A stretch of 64,000 nt of DNA from Fodinibacter sp963695175 (GCA_963695175.1 CAVOGG010000009.1:62001-126000), one strand, 5' to 3'. Counted from the first letter of the stretch, positions 16,281 through 24,417 are shown. Program-made: numbers and translations. The notes: a model not told the origin generated them from the sequence alone.

Positions 16281-16300
16281 TGATATTGATGCCAGTATCA
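16281..16300. promoter_or_regulatory. Candidate TetR operator
   Basis: TGATATTGATGCCAGTATCA is an imperfect palindrome with outer arms TGATA/TATCA and 14 of 20 symmetric positions. It lies in the 63-base gap between the divergent SRPBCC and TetR genes, just before the TetR start at 16310, the usual place for an autoregulatory operator. Confidence 0.5.
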
Positions 16301-16309
16301 TTCTCCTCA

Positions 16310-16966
16310 ATGGTGGAGAAGGCAAGGGCTCGACGGCGCTATGACGCCACGCTCCGCACGCAGCGCGCGGCGCGCACGCGGGAACGGATCCAGGAGACCG
16401 CTCACCGCGTGTTCCTCGAGCGCGGCTATGCCGGCGCCACCATCCCGAGCATCGCCAAGCAGGCGGGAGTCGCTGTCGAGACGGTCTACCGTGCCGCGCC
16501 CGGGAAGGCGGGACTCCTTGCCACCGTCGTCGATGCCGCGCTGGCCGGCGGGAGCGAGAACGCCGCGCTGGCGGTCGAGGCACGGCCCGGCATCCGTCGG
16601 GTGATCGAGGAGGAGGACCCGGTCCGCAAGCTCCAGCTGTACGCGGCCACCCAGCCCGGCGTGTACGGCAGAGCCGCGGGGATCCTGCGAGTCCTCGACG
16701 AGGCAGCGCCGAGCACCCCCGAGCTCGCCGACCTGCGAGACGGCTATGCGGAACGCCGACTGGCGGGCATGCGGCAGCTGAGCTACCAACTGGCCGACAG
16801 GGGGGCGCTGCGGGCCGGCCTGTCGCCTGAGCGTGCCGCCGACATCCTGGTGACGGTGTGTGCGCGGGCCAATTACGACAGCTTGGTCACCGAACGAGGC
16901 TGGTCACCAAGGGCCTACCGGGATTGGCTGGCGGACACCTTGGTACGCAGCCTCCTGGATCCCTGA
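16310..16966 (+). CDS. TetR-family regulator
   Basis: A 218-residue TetR-type repressor. The N-terminal basic arm (KARARRRYDATLRTQRAART) leads into the helix-turn-helix ERIQETAHRVFLERGYAGAT, then IPSIAKQAGVAVETVY. The C-terminal helical domain senses an unknown ligand. I chose ATG 16310, since the alternative ATG at 16289 lies inside the palindrome. It probably controls itself and the divergent SRPBCC gene. Confidence 0.85.
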   Translation: MVEKARARRRYDATLRTQRAARTRERIQETAHRVFLERGYAGATIPSIAKQAGVAVETVYRAAPGKAGLLATVVDAALAGGSENAALAVEARPGIRRVIEEEDPVRKLQLYAATQPGVYGRAAGILRVLDEAAPSTPELADLRDGYAERRLAGMRQLSYQLADRGALRAGLSPERAADILVTVCARANYDSLVTERGWSPRAYRDWLADTLVRSLLDP

Positions 16967-17403
16967 GCTCGCGGTCGTCCTTCCCTCCGCTGCGGACCCC
17001 GCATGACCGCCTGCGTGCGAGACAACCAAGCAGGTGCCGTGACGTTCCCGACGCATGCCAGAGGGGCTCGCAAGCGGAAGTGACGCACACCGATCCTTCC
17101 AGAACTGCCGATGAGTGTGCGTCACGGGCTGGCGCTGCGCTCACGTTCTAGCGGAGCGCAGCAGCCCTGCCGCCATGACGCGTCGCCGGACCGCTCTCTC
17201 CAGCCGAACGTGGCCAAGACCGGCAACAACATCTTCGTCATCTCTGGCGCCCCCACGGGCCACGCACGTGGCAAGCAGTCCCGCTGTGAATGAAGGTGGT
17301 AGGGCAGGAAGGTGAGGGATGCCGGTGAGGGATTTCTGGGACCGTGAAGAGCCAACGGTTGTAGACGAGGCGACGGTGGGAAGGGTCGCGAAGAGCCAGA
17401 AGA
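16967..17403. other. Gene-less stretch with two hairpins
   Basis: A 437-base region between the TetR gene and the hsdM relic. It contains the tandem inverted repeats at 17080-17162 and a short tandem duplication (GGTGAGGGA twice, 17316-17333). No gene is supported; weak minus-strand frames may be further decayed restriction-system DNA. Confidence 0.4.
17080..17162. terminator. Two perfect hairpins downstream of the TetR gene
   Basis: GTGACGCACAC (17080-17090) pairs perfectly with GTGTGCGTCAC (17115-17125), and nine bases later GCTGCGCTC (17134-17142) pairs with GAGCGCAGC (17154-17162). Neither is followed by a T-run, but GC-rich actinobacterial terminators often lack one. They start about 114 bases after the TetR stop. 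A binding-site role is also possible. Confidence 0.4.
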
Positions 17404-17790
17404 TCAGGAGCCGGCAGAAGAGTCGTCGAGCGCGGCAACCACGGCCTCGAACTCGGCGAGTGCGGCGGTCAGGTCCTCGACGATCTCGCGAGCGATGACC
17501 TCCGGTGCCGGCAGGTTGTCGGCATCCTCGAGGGACTCGTTCCGAAGCCAGGTGGTGTCGAGGTTGGCCTTGTCGCGTTCCACGAGCTCGTCATAGGAGA
17601 CAGACCTCCAACGCTCGGACTCCACGCGCTCCTGTGCTGCAGGAAGTTGAGTTGCTTGTTGCTCGTAGTGACGACGAAGTCCTGGCGCTCGCTGTCGTGG
17701 TCCTCGCGCGCGGTCCGTCCGTCCGCACCGACCATGGCGAGGGACGACTTCCGGCCTTCTCGACCACATCGAGACCAGCGGCGACCCCAT
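17404..17790 (-). pseudogene. hsdM: Decayed type I restriction-modification methylase (HsdM)
   Basis: Two HsdM fragments lie close together in different frames. The upstream one reads RQDFVVTTSNKQLNFLQH, a segment just after the NPPF-type catalytic region. The downstream one is the typical C-terminal tail: ERWRSVSYDELVERDKANLD, then SLEDADNLPAPEVIAREIVE and DLTAALAEFE before a stop at 17404. The roughly 200 or more residues normally between them are deleted and a frameshift joins the pieces, so no active enzyme can be made. The N-terminal half and any hsdS/hsdR genes are absent. Confidence 0.75.
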
Positions 17791-17813
17791 CTTCTGGGTT
17801 GGCGAGCCGCTCG

Positions 17814-17862
17814 TTGACTATCGATATCATGGAGGATAACCTCAGTTATATGAGAACTGAGG
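17814..17862 (+). promoter_or_regulatory. Promoter and palindromic operator of the nucleotidyltransferase gene
   Basis: TTGACT (17814-17819) and TAACCT (17837-17842) are 17 bases apart, which places transcription start at or next to the ATG at 17850, i.e. a leaderless message. A perfect inverted repeat, CCTCAGTT (17840-17847) and AACTGAGG (17855-17862) with a 7-base spacer, covers the -10 end and the start. This is a good site for self-repression by the encoded helix-turn-helix protein. Confidence 0.5.
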
Positions 17863-18434
17863 CGCCCCTCCTCGCTCCGATCTTCCGGTCGGACGGTCAG
17901 GCACGTCTCCTGTCCACCTTGTTGCTCACCGGCGACGAGCTGAGTCTCACTGACCTGGCCGAGAGAGCCGGCCTGGCCTACCCGACCGCCCACCGCGAGG
18001 TCGGCCGCTTGCTGGACTCCGGCATCCTGAGCGAGCGACACGTGGGGCGCACAAGGCTGATCCGCGCCAACGACGAGAGCCCACTGGTGGAGCCCTTGCG
18101 CGAGATCCTCACGGTCGTGACCGGCCCGGTGGTGATCCTGGCCGAGGAGCTTGCCCGCATCGACGGGATCGAGGCCGCATTCCTCTATGGCTCCTTCGCC
18201 GCTCGGCTGCTCGGTCATGCTGGTCCGGCCCCGCAGGACATCGACCTCATGGTGCTCGGTGAGCCCGACGTGGACGCGGTCTACGAGGCGTGCACGCGCG
18301 TCGAGGCCGCGGTGCATCGTCCCGTGAACCCGACGATCCTCACTCCTGAGGAATTCGCAGCGTCCTCCAGTTTTCTGGACAACGTGCGCAGCGGCTCGGC
18401 AGTCGCCGTCATCGCAGAGCTGCCGTGGCACTGA
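17850..18434 (+). CDS. HTH-nucleotidyltransferase (MNT-like antitoxin candidate)
   Basis: A 194-residue protein with an N-terminal winged-helix domain (about 8-75: GDELSLTDLAERAGLAYPTA, then HREVGRLLDSGILSERHVG) and a minimal nucleotidyltransferase domain (about 95-190) with the motif FLYGSFAARLLG and the metal-binding DIDLMVLG. The GS...DxD pattern marks MNT-type enzymes that often pair with HEPN proteins. Its stop overlaps the HEPN-like gene start by ten bases. An earlier ATG at 17829 is possible, but the promoter spacing favours a leaderless start at 17850. Self-regulation through the palindrome is inferred. Confidence 0.7.
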   Translation: MRTEAPLLAPIFRSDGQARLLSTLLLTGDELSLTDLAERAGLAYPTAHREVGRLLDSGILSERHVGRTRLIRANDESPLVEPLREILTVVTGPVVILAEELARIDGIEAAFLYGSFAARLLGHAGPAPQDIDLMVLGEPDVDAVYEACTRVEAAVHRPVNPTILTPEEFAASSSFLDNVRSGSAVAVIAELPWH

Positions 18435-18883
18435 CCCCGCTCACCCGCGTCCAGCAGGCAACGGTCCTCGCCCTGGTCGAGGCGCGACGGCTGGACGCCG
18501 TGCCTGCAGACCTCGCGCGTGCGACCTCGTTCCTGCGTCAGGCCGAGGAGCGCCTGAACCAACTGCCACTCCTCACCAGTGTCGTCGTCAGGTACGGCAT
18601 CGCCTACGACGCCTGCCACGACACCGGCGAGGCGCTTCTGGCGGCGTACGGCTTCCGGACGACCAACGGGCCCGGCCAGCACGAGGCGCTCGGCCGCTAC
18701 CTACGCGCTGTGTTCGACAAGCCTCCGCCAGAGAAGGCGGCGCGAGAGTTCGACCGCCTGCGACGCGCCCGCAACCAGGACCGCTACGAGGCGAGGCCGG
18801 TGGGGGCAGCGGCGACCGAGAAGGCCGAACAGGTCGCGCGGACGCTGTTCGACGCCGCCCTCACCAGAGGCCTCTCGACCTGA
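18425..18883 (+). CDS. HEPN-like partner protein (toxin candidate)
   Basis: A 152-residue, mostly helical protein whose GTG start overlaps the nucleotidyltransferase stop. Helices such as LARATSFLRQAEERLNQLPL and VVVRYGIAYDACHDTGEALL, and a late segment EFDRLRRARNQDRYEARPVG, fit the HEPN fold of SAV_6107-like proteins, which carry an R-x-x-R-N-x-x-x-Y signature instead of the RX4-6H ribonuclease motif. With the MNT-like partner it looks like a toxin-antitoxin pair, but without the His its ribonuclease activity is doubtful. It could also be a cofactor of the transferase. Confidence 0.55.
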   Translation: MALTPLTRVQQATVLALVEARRLDAVPADLARATSFLRQAEERLNQLPLLTSVVVRYGIAYDACHDTGEALLAAYGFRTTNGPGQHEALGRYLRAVFDKPPPEKAAREFDRLRRARNQDRYEARPVGAAATEKAEQVARTLFDAALTRGLST

Positions 18884-18958
18884 CCGGCGGTCCTGACGAG
18901 CCTGCGGCCGCGTGCAGAGAGTCGGGGTGCACCGGGGAGGGCGCGGTGAACAGTGCGC

Positions 18959-18986
18959 CCCGGGGTCGGTGCAGGCCGACCCCGGG
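18959..18986. terminator. 11-base-pair perfect hairpin after the HEPN-like gene
   Basis: CCCGGGGTCGG (18959-18969) and CCGACCCCGGG (18976-18986) pair perfectly around a 6-base loop, 75 bases after the HEPN-like stop. Very stable and well placed for termination, though no T-run follows. Confidence 0.5.
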
Positions 18987-19058
18987 ACGCTTCGGCCACG
19001 CATCGGGGGGTGACCACGTGACCCTGACGCCGATCTTGGCCCAACCACCTTTGAGTTA

Positions 19059-19220
19059 CCTTCGCGTCGGCCCCACGCGCGCACCGGCAAGGGCAGCGGG
19101 CCACCGAACCCTCGCACCTCCTGCACGACGCGAAGGCCCGGCAGCCCAACCAGGCCCTATCACGGCCGCAACGGCCGGGCCTTGACCGCCGTCCGTGGTA
19201 CACCCCGTACCACGCACGGC
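19059..19220. repeat. Chain of three inverted repeats
   Basis: Three neighbouring pairs: CCTTCGCGTCG (19059-19069) with CGACGCGAAGG (19126-19136); AAGGCCCGGC (19133-19142) with GCCGGGCCTT (19174-19183); and GCCGTCCGTGGTAC (19188-19201) with GTACCACGCACGGC (19207-19220), the last with one mismatch in 14. The first two share a few bases, so they would be alternative folds. On either strand this could form a structured RNA or a series of terminators. Confidence 0.55.
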
Positions 19221-19289
19221 GGACCGGTGACTCCCGTCCATTGGAACCCGATGACGAGACCCGTGTGCCCTGTTCCACAAAACCAGGGC

Positions 19290-19413
19290 CCCCAATATTG
19301 GGGATGTCAGCAGCGCGTCGAACCGCCCCAACCCCGGACGAGGTGGGGCGGTCCCGCGGCCATCCCGGCAGAAGCGCGTCCCGGGGAGGCGGGGGAGCCT
19401 CGACCCGGGACGC
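19290..19413. repeat. Palindrome and two long hairpins
   Basis: CCCCAATATTGGGG (19290-19303) is a perfect 14-base palindrome. ACCGCCCCA (19322-19330) pairs with TGGGGCGGT (19344-19352). GCGTCCCGGGGAGGC (19376-19390) pairs with GCCTC (19397-19401) and, after a two-base bulge, CCCGGGACGC (19404-19413), a 15-pair stem on a 6-base loop. The last two could end the LacI-type transcript, which stops at 19557 on the minus strand. Confidence 0.55.
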
Positions 19414-19556
19414 TGGGCCCACACACCTTGGGGGGGCTTGTGAGTGGGCCTGCCCCAGACTCTGGCAGCCCACTCTGAACACACTCCGTGCGGCGTCTGG
19501 GCGTCGCCTGAACGGCGCAGACCTGGCAACGCACCATGGTCGACGCCCGCCGTTGG

Positions 19557-20588
19557 TCACGTCGTTCGTAGCGTGGGGATGTTGTAGGGGGTCACGACCT
19601 GGATGGGGGAGGGCACCGACTCGATAGGCCCGTCGATGGCGCCCTGGGCCTGCATGACGACCTGACACGCGAGCCGCATGTCATACCTGAGGTCGTGGTG
19701 CAGAACGGCGGTGAGCCGCCTGTCGTGGAGCAGGCGCAGGTTGTCCCGGTCGAGGTCGTGGCCGACGAACACCTGGCAGGGGTGATCGGCGGCGTCGAAC
19801 GCATCGAGGATGGCCCGGTTGCCGCCGCCGATGGAGTACACGGCCCTGATGCCGGGGTTTCGCCGCACCGTCTGCAGGGTCGACTCCTTGACGATGGCGT
19901 CGAGGCCGTCGGTGTCGGTCTGCTCGACGAGGGCCCGACCGGTCGAGAGGCTCCTCATGGTGGCCCGGAACCCGATCTCGCGTTCTTCCTCGCCCCTGAA
20001 CACGCTGCGACTCAGCGCGATGAGCACGTCACCGGTGCGGTCGCCGAGGAGCCTGTGGACCAGGTAGGCCGCGGTCGACCCCGCGGCCCGGTTGTCGATG
20101 CCGACGTAGGCCACCCGTTGGCTCAGCGGGAGGTCGGTGACCAGGGTGACGACCGGGATGCCGGCGTCGTGCAGCCGGCCGATGGCGTCACTGACCTCGG
20201 GCTCGTCCGGAGCCTTGAGGATCACGCCACTCGACCCGCGGTGCCGGATGCCGTCGAGCGCCTTGACGAGCTCACCGTTGCGCGCCGACTCCCGGAAGTC
20301 GAACCTGGACCTCACGACCGCCGGCCGGAGCATCGGGAGCTCGAGCTCGAGGGCCGACTTCACGGCGGTGGAGAAGCGGTCGGGGGTCTGCATGACCAGG
20401 TCGAGGATGAAGGTGCGCCCGGTCAGCCGCAGCTGGCTGCGTTGCCGGTCGAGGTCGGCGATGGCCTGCGCGACGTTCGCTGCGGTGCTGGCCCGAACCC
20501 CGGGGCGCTTGTTGAGCACGCGGTCGACCGTCGCCTCGCTCAGCCCGGACTGACGGGCGATCTCACGGATCGGATAGGGGTGGCCCAT
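19557..20588 (-). CDS. LacI-family regulator
   Basis: A 343-residue LacI/GalR regulator. The N-terminal HTH reads IREIARQSGLSEATVDRVLN with the hinge helix RASTAANVAQAIADLDRQ, and the rest is a periplasmic-binding-like sensor (ILDLVMQTPDRFSTAVK, then YVGIDNRAAGSTAAYLVHRL). It is divergent from the phytanoyl-CoA dioxygenase-like gene (222-base gap) and likely controls that catabolic locus, with a sugar or polyol as inducer. No clean palindromic operator was found in the gap. The downstream partner sugar isomerase is decayed. Confidence 0.85.
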   Translation of the reverse strand: MGHPYPIREIARQSGLSEATVDRVLNKRPGVRASTAANVAQAIADLDRQRSQLRLTGRTFILDLVMQTPDRFSTAVKSALELELPMLRPAVVRSRFDFRESARNGELVKALDGIRHRGSSGVILKAPDEPEVSDAIGRLHDAGIPVVTLVTDLPLSQRVAYVGIDNRAAGSTAAYLVHRLLGDRTGDVLIALSRSVFRGEEEREIGFRATMRSLSTGRALVEQTDTDGLDAIVKESTLQTVRRNPGIRAVYSIGGGNRAILDAFDAADHPCQVFVGHDLDRDNLRLLHDRRLTAVLHHDLRYDMRLACQVVMQAQGAIDGPIESVPSPIQVVTPYNIPTLRTT

Positions 20589-20810
20589 GGCCGCGATCCT
20601 GACGGACTGATGAGGCCATCGTCAAGGAGCCGATCCCGGCCGTTCTGGGGATCTTCAGGCGCCCGGAAGGTTCCGAATGAGGTGTTTTTGATGGATGCCG
20701 ACTGTTGACCCAGTGGAGCGGCTGGGCTCACGCTTGAGGCCTGGTCACCGGGAACCGCTCGTCCGCCGAACAGCCCGTCACCGTCCACGCCACCAAGGAG
20801 ACACGACCAC

Positions 20811-21998
20811 ATGACCACCTCCACCACGACCCGCACGACCGGCTGGCTGTCACCGGCCGACTGCTCGGTCGACGACTTCCGGGCCCTGGTCGGCCAGCAG
20901 ACCGACCTCGCGGACTATCCGCATGCCGACGCCGTCGAGCGCAACGTGCTCATCTACGGCGAGAAGCTCCGCGACGCGGTCGGCACGCCCGACGGTCGCA
21001 CCGCGGCGCAGACCGAGCTCATCCGGGCCCTGACCGACGGCCCCGGCATCGTGGTGTTCAGGCAGGCCTTCGGTGACCTGTCGGTGGTCGACCGCGCCAC
21101 CGAGGCCTTCCTCGCGCAGATCGCCGCCGAGAAGGCCGCCGGCACCGCGGCCGGGGACCACTTCGCCAAGCCCGGCGCGAACGACCGGGTCTGGGGCGCC
21201 CTGGACAAGCTGGCCCTCGCCGCCCCGGCCGTGTTCGCGGACTACTACGCCAACGACGTCATCGCGCTGATCAGCGAGGCCTGGCTCGGCCCGGACTACC
21301 AGGTCACCTCGCAGGTCAACGTGGTCAACCCCGGTGGCCAGGCCCAGACCGCCCACCGCGACTACCACCTGGGGTTCATGGACGCCGCGGCCAGTGCCCG
21401 CTTCCCGGCCCAGGTGCACCGGCTCTCGCCCGCACTCACTCTGCAGGGCGCCGTCGCGCACTGCGACATGCCGGTCGAGACCGGCCCGACCCTCTACCTG
21501 CCGTACTCCCACCAGTACGAGCCCGGCTACCTCGCCTTCCACCTGCCCGAGTTCACCGAGTACTTCCAGGCGAACTACACCCAGCTGCCGCTGGAGAAGG
21601 GTGATGCCGCGTTCTTCAACCCGGCCCTGTTCCACGGTGCCGGCACGAACGTCTCGACCGACGTACGCCGGATGGCGAACCTCCTCCAGGTCTCCTCACC
21701 GTTCGGCCGCGCGATGGAGACCGTCGACCGCGTGGCGATGTGCCGGGCACTGTTCCCGGTGCTGCTCGAGCAGAAGGCCGCCGGCGTGCCCGACAGCCGG
21801 CTGGACAACGTCGTCGCTGCCTCCGCCGAGGGCTACGCCTTCCCGACCAACCTCGACCGGGACCAGCCGATCGACGGCCTCGCCCCCCAGACGCAGGCCG
21901 ACCTGGTGCGCCAGGCGCTCGCCGAGAGCTGGAGCCAGGAGTCCTTCGAGGCGGCGCTGGACGCCCAGGCCGCCCGCACCCGCCCGGGGCACGGCTGA
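20811..21998 (+). CDS. Phytanoyl-CoA dioxygenase-family (PhyH) oxygenase
   Basis: A 395-residue Fe(II)/2-oxoglutarate-dependent oxygenase. The iron-binding triad is visible: HxD in TAHRDYHLGFM (about residues 182-184) and the distal His in FFNPALFHGAGTN (about 272), followed by a basic residue in DVRRMANLLQ for 2-oxoglutarate. It probably hydroxylates a small polyol or acid, because it is divergent from a LacI-type regulator and followed by a sugar phosphate isomerase/epimerase relic; true phytanoyl-CoA is unlikely. A well-spaced AAGGAG precedes the ATG. Confidence 0.82.
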   Translation: MTTSTTTRTTGWLSPADCSVDDFRALVGQQTDLADYPHADAVERNVLIYGEKLRDAVGTPDGRTAAQTELIRALTDGPGIVVFRQAFGDLSVVDRATEAFLAQIAAEKAAGTAAGDHFAKPGANDRVWGALDKLALAAPAVFADYYANDVIALISEAWLGPDYQVTSQVNVVNPGGQAQTAHRDYHLGFMDAAASARFPAQVHRLSPALTLQGAVAHCDMPVETGPTLYLPYSHQYEPGYLAFHLPEFTEYFQANYTQLPLEKGDAAFFNPALFHGAGTNVSTDVRRMANLLQVSSPFGRAMETVDRVAMCRALFPVLLEQKAAGVPDSRLDNVVAASAEGYAFPTNLDRDQPIDGLAPQTQADLVRQALAESWSQESFEAALDAQAARTRPGHG

Positions 21999-22004
21999 TC
22001 ACCC

Positions 22005-22380
22005 ATGCCCACCGAGCTGCTCGCCACCTGCTGGACCCACGCCGGTGACGCGCTGCCGGTGCCCGGTCGTCACCTCAGCCCATTGGACCTGCGGGTCCGG
22101 GCCGAGGCCGTCTCCGCCGCCGGGTTCACCGGAATCGCTCGAGGACTGGTGGACGAGCGGCGCACGCCGTGAGGGCTCGGACCGGAAACGGCGCGCGTTG
22201 CTGCGCGCCGCCGAGACCCTCGGTCGTCACGGCCGCCGACCACCCGGCCGTCGGCCTGGTCGGGGACATCTGGCACCTGGAGCGCGGACCCTCGTGCTCT
22301 GCGGGCCGGGAACCTTCGACGTCCAGGGCTTCGTCGCCACACTGCAGCAGATCGGCTTCACCGGACCATGGGGTGCCGGA
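22005..22380 (+). pseudogene. Decayed sugar phosphate isomerase/epimerase
   Basis: It starts seven bases after the oxygenase gene with a good N-terminus, MPTELLATCWTHAGDALPVP, then LSPLDLRVRAEAVSAAGFTG, as in TIM-barrel sugar isomerases of this locus. A stop at about 22170 follows a deletion. Later pieces in other frames still match the family: EDWWTSGARREGSDRKRRAL, then VGLVGDIWHLERG, and LCGPGTFDVQGFVATLQQIG with FTGPWG. The protein would normally be about 270-280 residues; here more than half is lost, so it cannot work. Confidence 0.7.
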
Positions 22381-22386
22381 CGTGGA

Positions 22387-24267
22387 TCAGTGCCCCATGT
22401 TCGACATCGTCATCGAGGGGGACGGGCTCGGGGTGAGCTCCTGGAGCGGCCGGCCGTCCCAGGGTGAGGTGCTCGAGAAGTTGTTCAGGTCGATGGTGAT
22501 CGGCTCCGGGTCGTAGCTCGGCCGGAACAGCGTGTTGCCCGAGCGGTTGATGTCGGCACACTCTCGCGCGCCATTGAGGCACGTGGCCACCAGGGCGTTC
22601 TGGACCCGGTTGTCCCAGGCGTTGAAGAAGTCGCCGTGGAACGAGTAGATGCCGCCACTCGCGAGGAAGTACTCGGGTCCGCCGCCGAGGTTGACGTACT
22701 CCACCTCGATGTTCAGCTCGGGCAGCGACACCGGGTGGCTGGCGGGGCAGGCGCCGTTGCTCGCGGCATACGCCATGTGGGACTTGTGGTCAGCGCTGTC
22801 GAGGTGCACCCCGTCCCAGCAGCTGGGGAACGCGAGTGACACGACCATGGGCGCCGAGCTGCCACCTGCGCAGCGGAACATGTGCGGGCTCTCCGGCCCG
22901 CCACGGCCACAGCTCCACGACACGATCGAGGCAGGCTGGTCGGAGGTGGCCTTGGCGCTGCCGGCGATCATCCGTAGGCCGGGCGGGAACGGGTAGACCC
23001 CTGGGCCCCTGCCGCCGCCCGCGCGACGGTAGTAGATCTGGCTCAGCTGCTCGGACCCGACGATCGAGCTGGTTCCGTCGGCGTTCTGCTTCATCAGCGA
23101 GGGAACCCAGTACGCCGAGGGATCGCTCGTCCCCATGTTGCGTCCGCAGCTTGACGTCGTCGCCCTGAGGCTGGCGAGAGTGCTGGCTGCATTCGTCGAC
23201 GTGTTGCCGAAGAAGGTGTGCATGTGGGACGCGCCGAACTGTCCCGGGAACACGATCGGGTCGTCTGCCGCGGTGTGGTCGTCGCTGCACAGCACGTTCC
23301 ACTGCGCCACGTGGTCGGCGAAGGTGACCTTCCCCAGCGGAGGCAGGCTCGACGACGTGGTCGGTGCGGCACCGGGGAAGCCGAGGCCGTTCCACCCCGT
23401 GCCGATCGTGGGGTAGGGGGCGACCCAGCCGCCGGTGCCGTTGCCGCGGTACATCCGCAGGCTCCCGTCGCCCAGCCGGGCCAGGACGTCGCTGTGGCCG
23501 TCGCCGGACCAGTCCCCGACACCGAGCAGCCCGGTGAAGATGTTCCAGCCGGTGCCCACCACCCGCATACCGGCGAACCCGCCGGCGCCGGTGCCCCGGT
23601 ACAGCCGCAGCTGCCCGGTGGCGGTGTTGCGGGCCAGGAAGTCGGGGGCGAAGTCACCATCGAAGTCCCCGGTCAGCATCAGCCCGTCGTAGCGGCCCCA
23701 GCCGCTACCGATCACCTTCATCCCCGAGAAACCGCCGCTGCCGTTGCCGCGGTACATCCGCATCGAGCCGTCGCTGCTGAGGATCGCCAGCAGGTCGTTG
23801 TGGCCGTCACCGTCCCAGTCGCCGGGAGAGAAGATCTGGCTGAAGACCTGCCAGCCGCTGCCGATCGTGCGCGCCGGCCCGAACCCGCCCGACCCGTTGC
23901 CCGGGTACAGCCACAACGCCCCCGTGCCCGGGTTGCGGGCCACCACATCGGTCCCGGCCACCCCGTCCCAGTCACCGACCATCCGGATCTGGTCACGCGA
24001 GCCCCACCCCGTACCCAGCCGGCTACGGGCCCCGCTGAAACCACCCACCCCGTCACCGCGGTACAACCACAAGACGCCGTCCGCGGTCGGCGCCACGACA
24101 TCAGCCCGACCGTCACCGCTGAAGTCCGACGCGGCCGTGGCGTCGACCGGGCGGGCCGCCGCCCGCGCGGGCGCCGTGCTCGGCCCGAGCGCTCCCAGCA
24201 GGATCACCACCAGGCCAACTACCAGGGCTGTCGCCCACGCCGAACGGTTTCCGACAGACCAGGTCAT
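22387..24267 (-). CDS. Secreted FG-GAP repeat plus DUF1996 protein
   Basis: A 626-residue exported protein. Residues 1-40 form a signal peptide (ATALVVGLVVILLGALG, then ARAAARP). About 45-310 hold five or so FG-GAP/VCBS repeats of the form DFSGDGRADVVA...LWLYRGDGVGGF, i.e. a calcium-binding beta-propeller. About 325-600 form a DUF1996 domain: HMHTFFGNTS, YWVPSLM, then CWDGVHLDSADHKSHMAY and NIEVEY. DUF1996 is common in secreted fungal and actinobacterial proteins of unknown function, perhaps surface-binding. GGGGAG precedes the ATG. The tail (SPSPSMTMSNMGH) is low in complexity. Confidence 0.8.
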   Translation of the reverse strand: MTWSVGNRSAWATALVVGLVVILLGALGPSTAPARAAARPVDATAASDFSGDGRADVVAPTADGVLWLYRGDGVGGFSGARSRLGTGWGSRDQIRMVGDWDGVAGTDVVARNPGTGALWLYPGNGSGGFGPARTIGSGWQVFSQIFSPGDWDGDGHNDLLAILSSDGSMRMYRGNGSGGFSGMKVIGSGWGRYDGLMLTGDFDGDFAPDFLARNTATGQLRLYRGTGAGGFAGMRVVGTGWNIFTGLLGVGDWSGDGHSDVLARLGDGSLRMYRGNGTGGWVAPYPTIGTGWNGLGFPGAAPTTSSSLPPLGKVTFADHVAQWNVLCSDDHTAADDPIVFPGQFGASHMHTFFGNTSTNAASTLASLRATTSSCGRNMGTSDPSAYWVPSLMKQNADGTSSIVGSEQLSQIYYRRAGGGRGPGVYPFPPGLRMIAGSAKATSDQPASIVSWSCGRGGPESPHMFRCAGGSSAPMVVSLAFPSCWDGVHLDSADHKSHMAYAASNGACPASHPVSLPELNIEVEYVNLGGGPEYFLASGGIYSFHGDFFNAWDNRVQNALVATCLNGARECADINRSGNTLFRPSYDPEPITIDLNNFSSTSPWDGRPLQELTPSPSPSMTMSNMGH

Positions 24268-24417
24268 CGCAGGCTCCCCGCGCACTCCTTGCAGCTCCGG
24301 CGGGGAATCCCACCGGATGAGCTGTGGCCGTGTGTGGACCCGCCCCTGCGCTGGCCGGCCACCAGGCATGATCGTGCCACCGGAGCCGCGGAAGTCAATG
24401 GATTCGGGCGCGTCTTC

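Larger units (their letters stand above)
18884..19556. other. Gene-less convergent region dense in inverted repeats
   Basis: A 673-base region between the HEPN-like gene and the stop of the LacI-type gene. Translations are disordered and unconserved on both strands, but at least seven strong inverted repeats occupy 18958-19413, described in the next entries. Confidence 0.6.
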
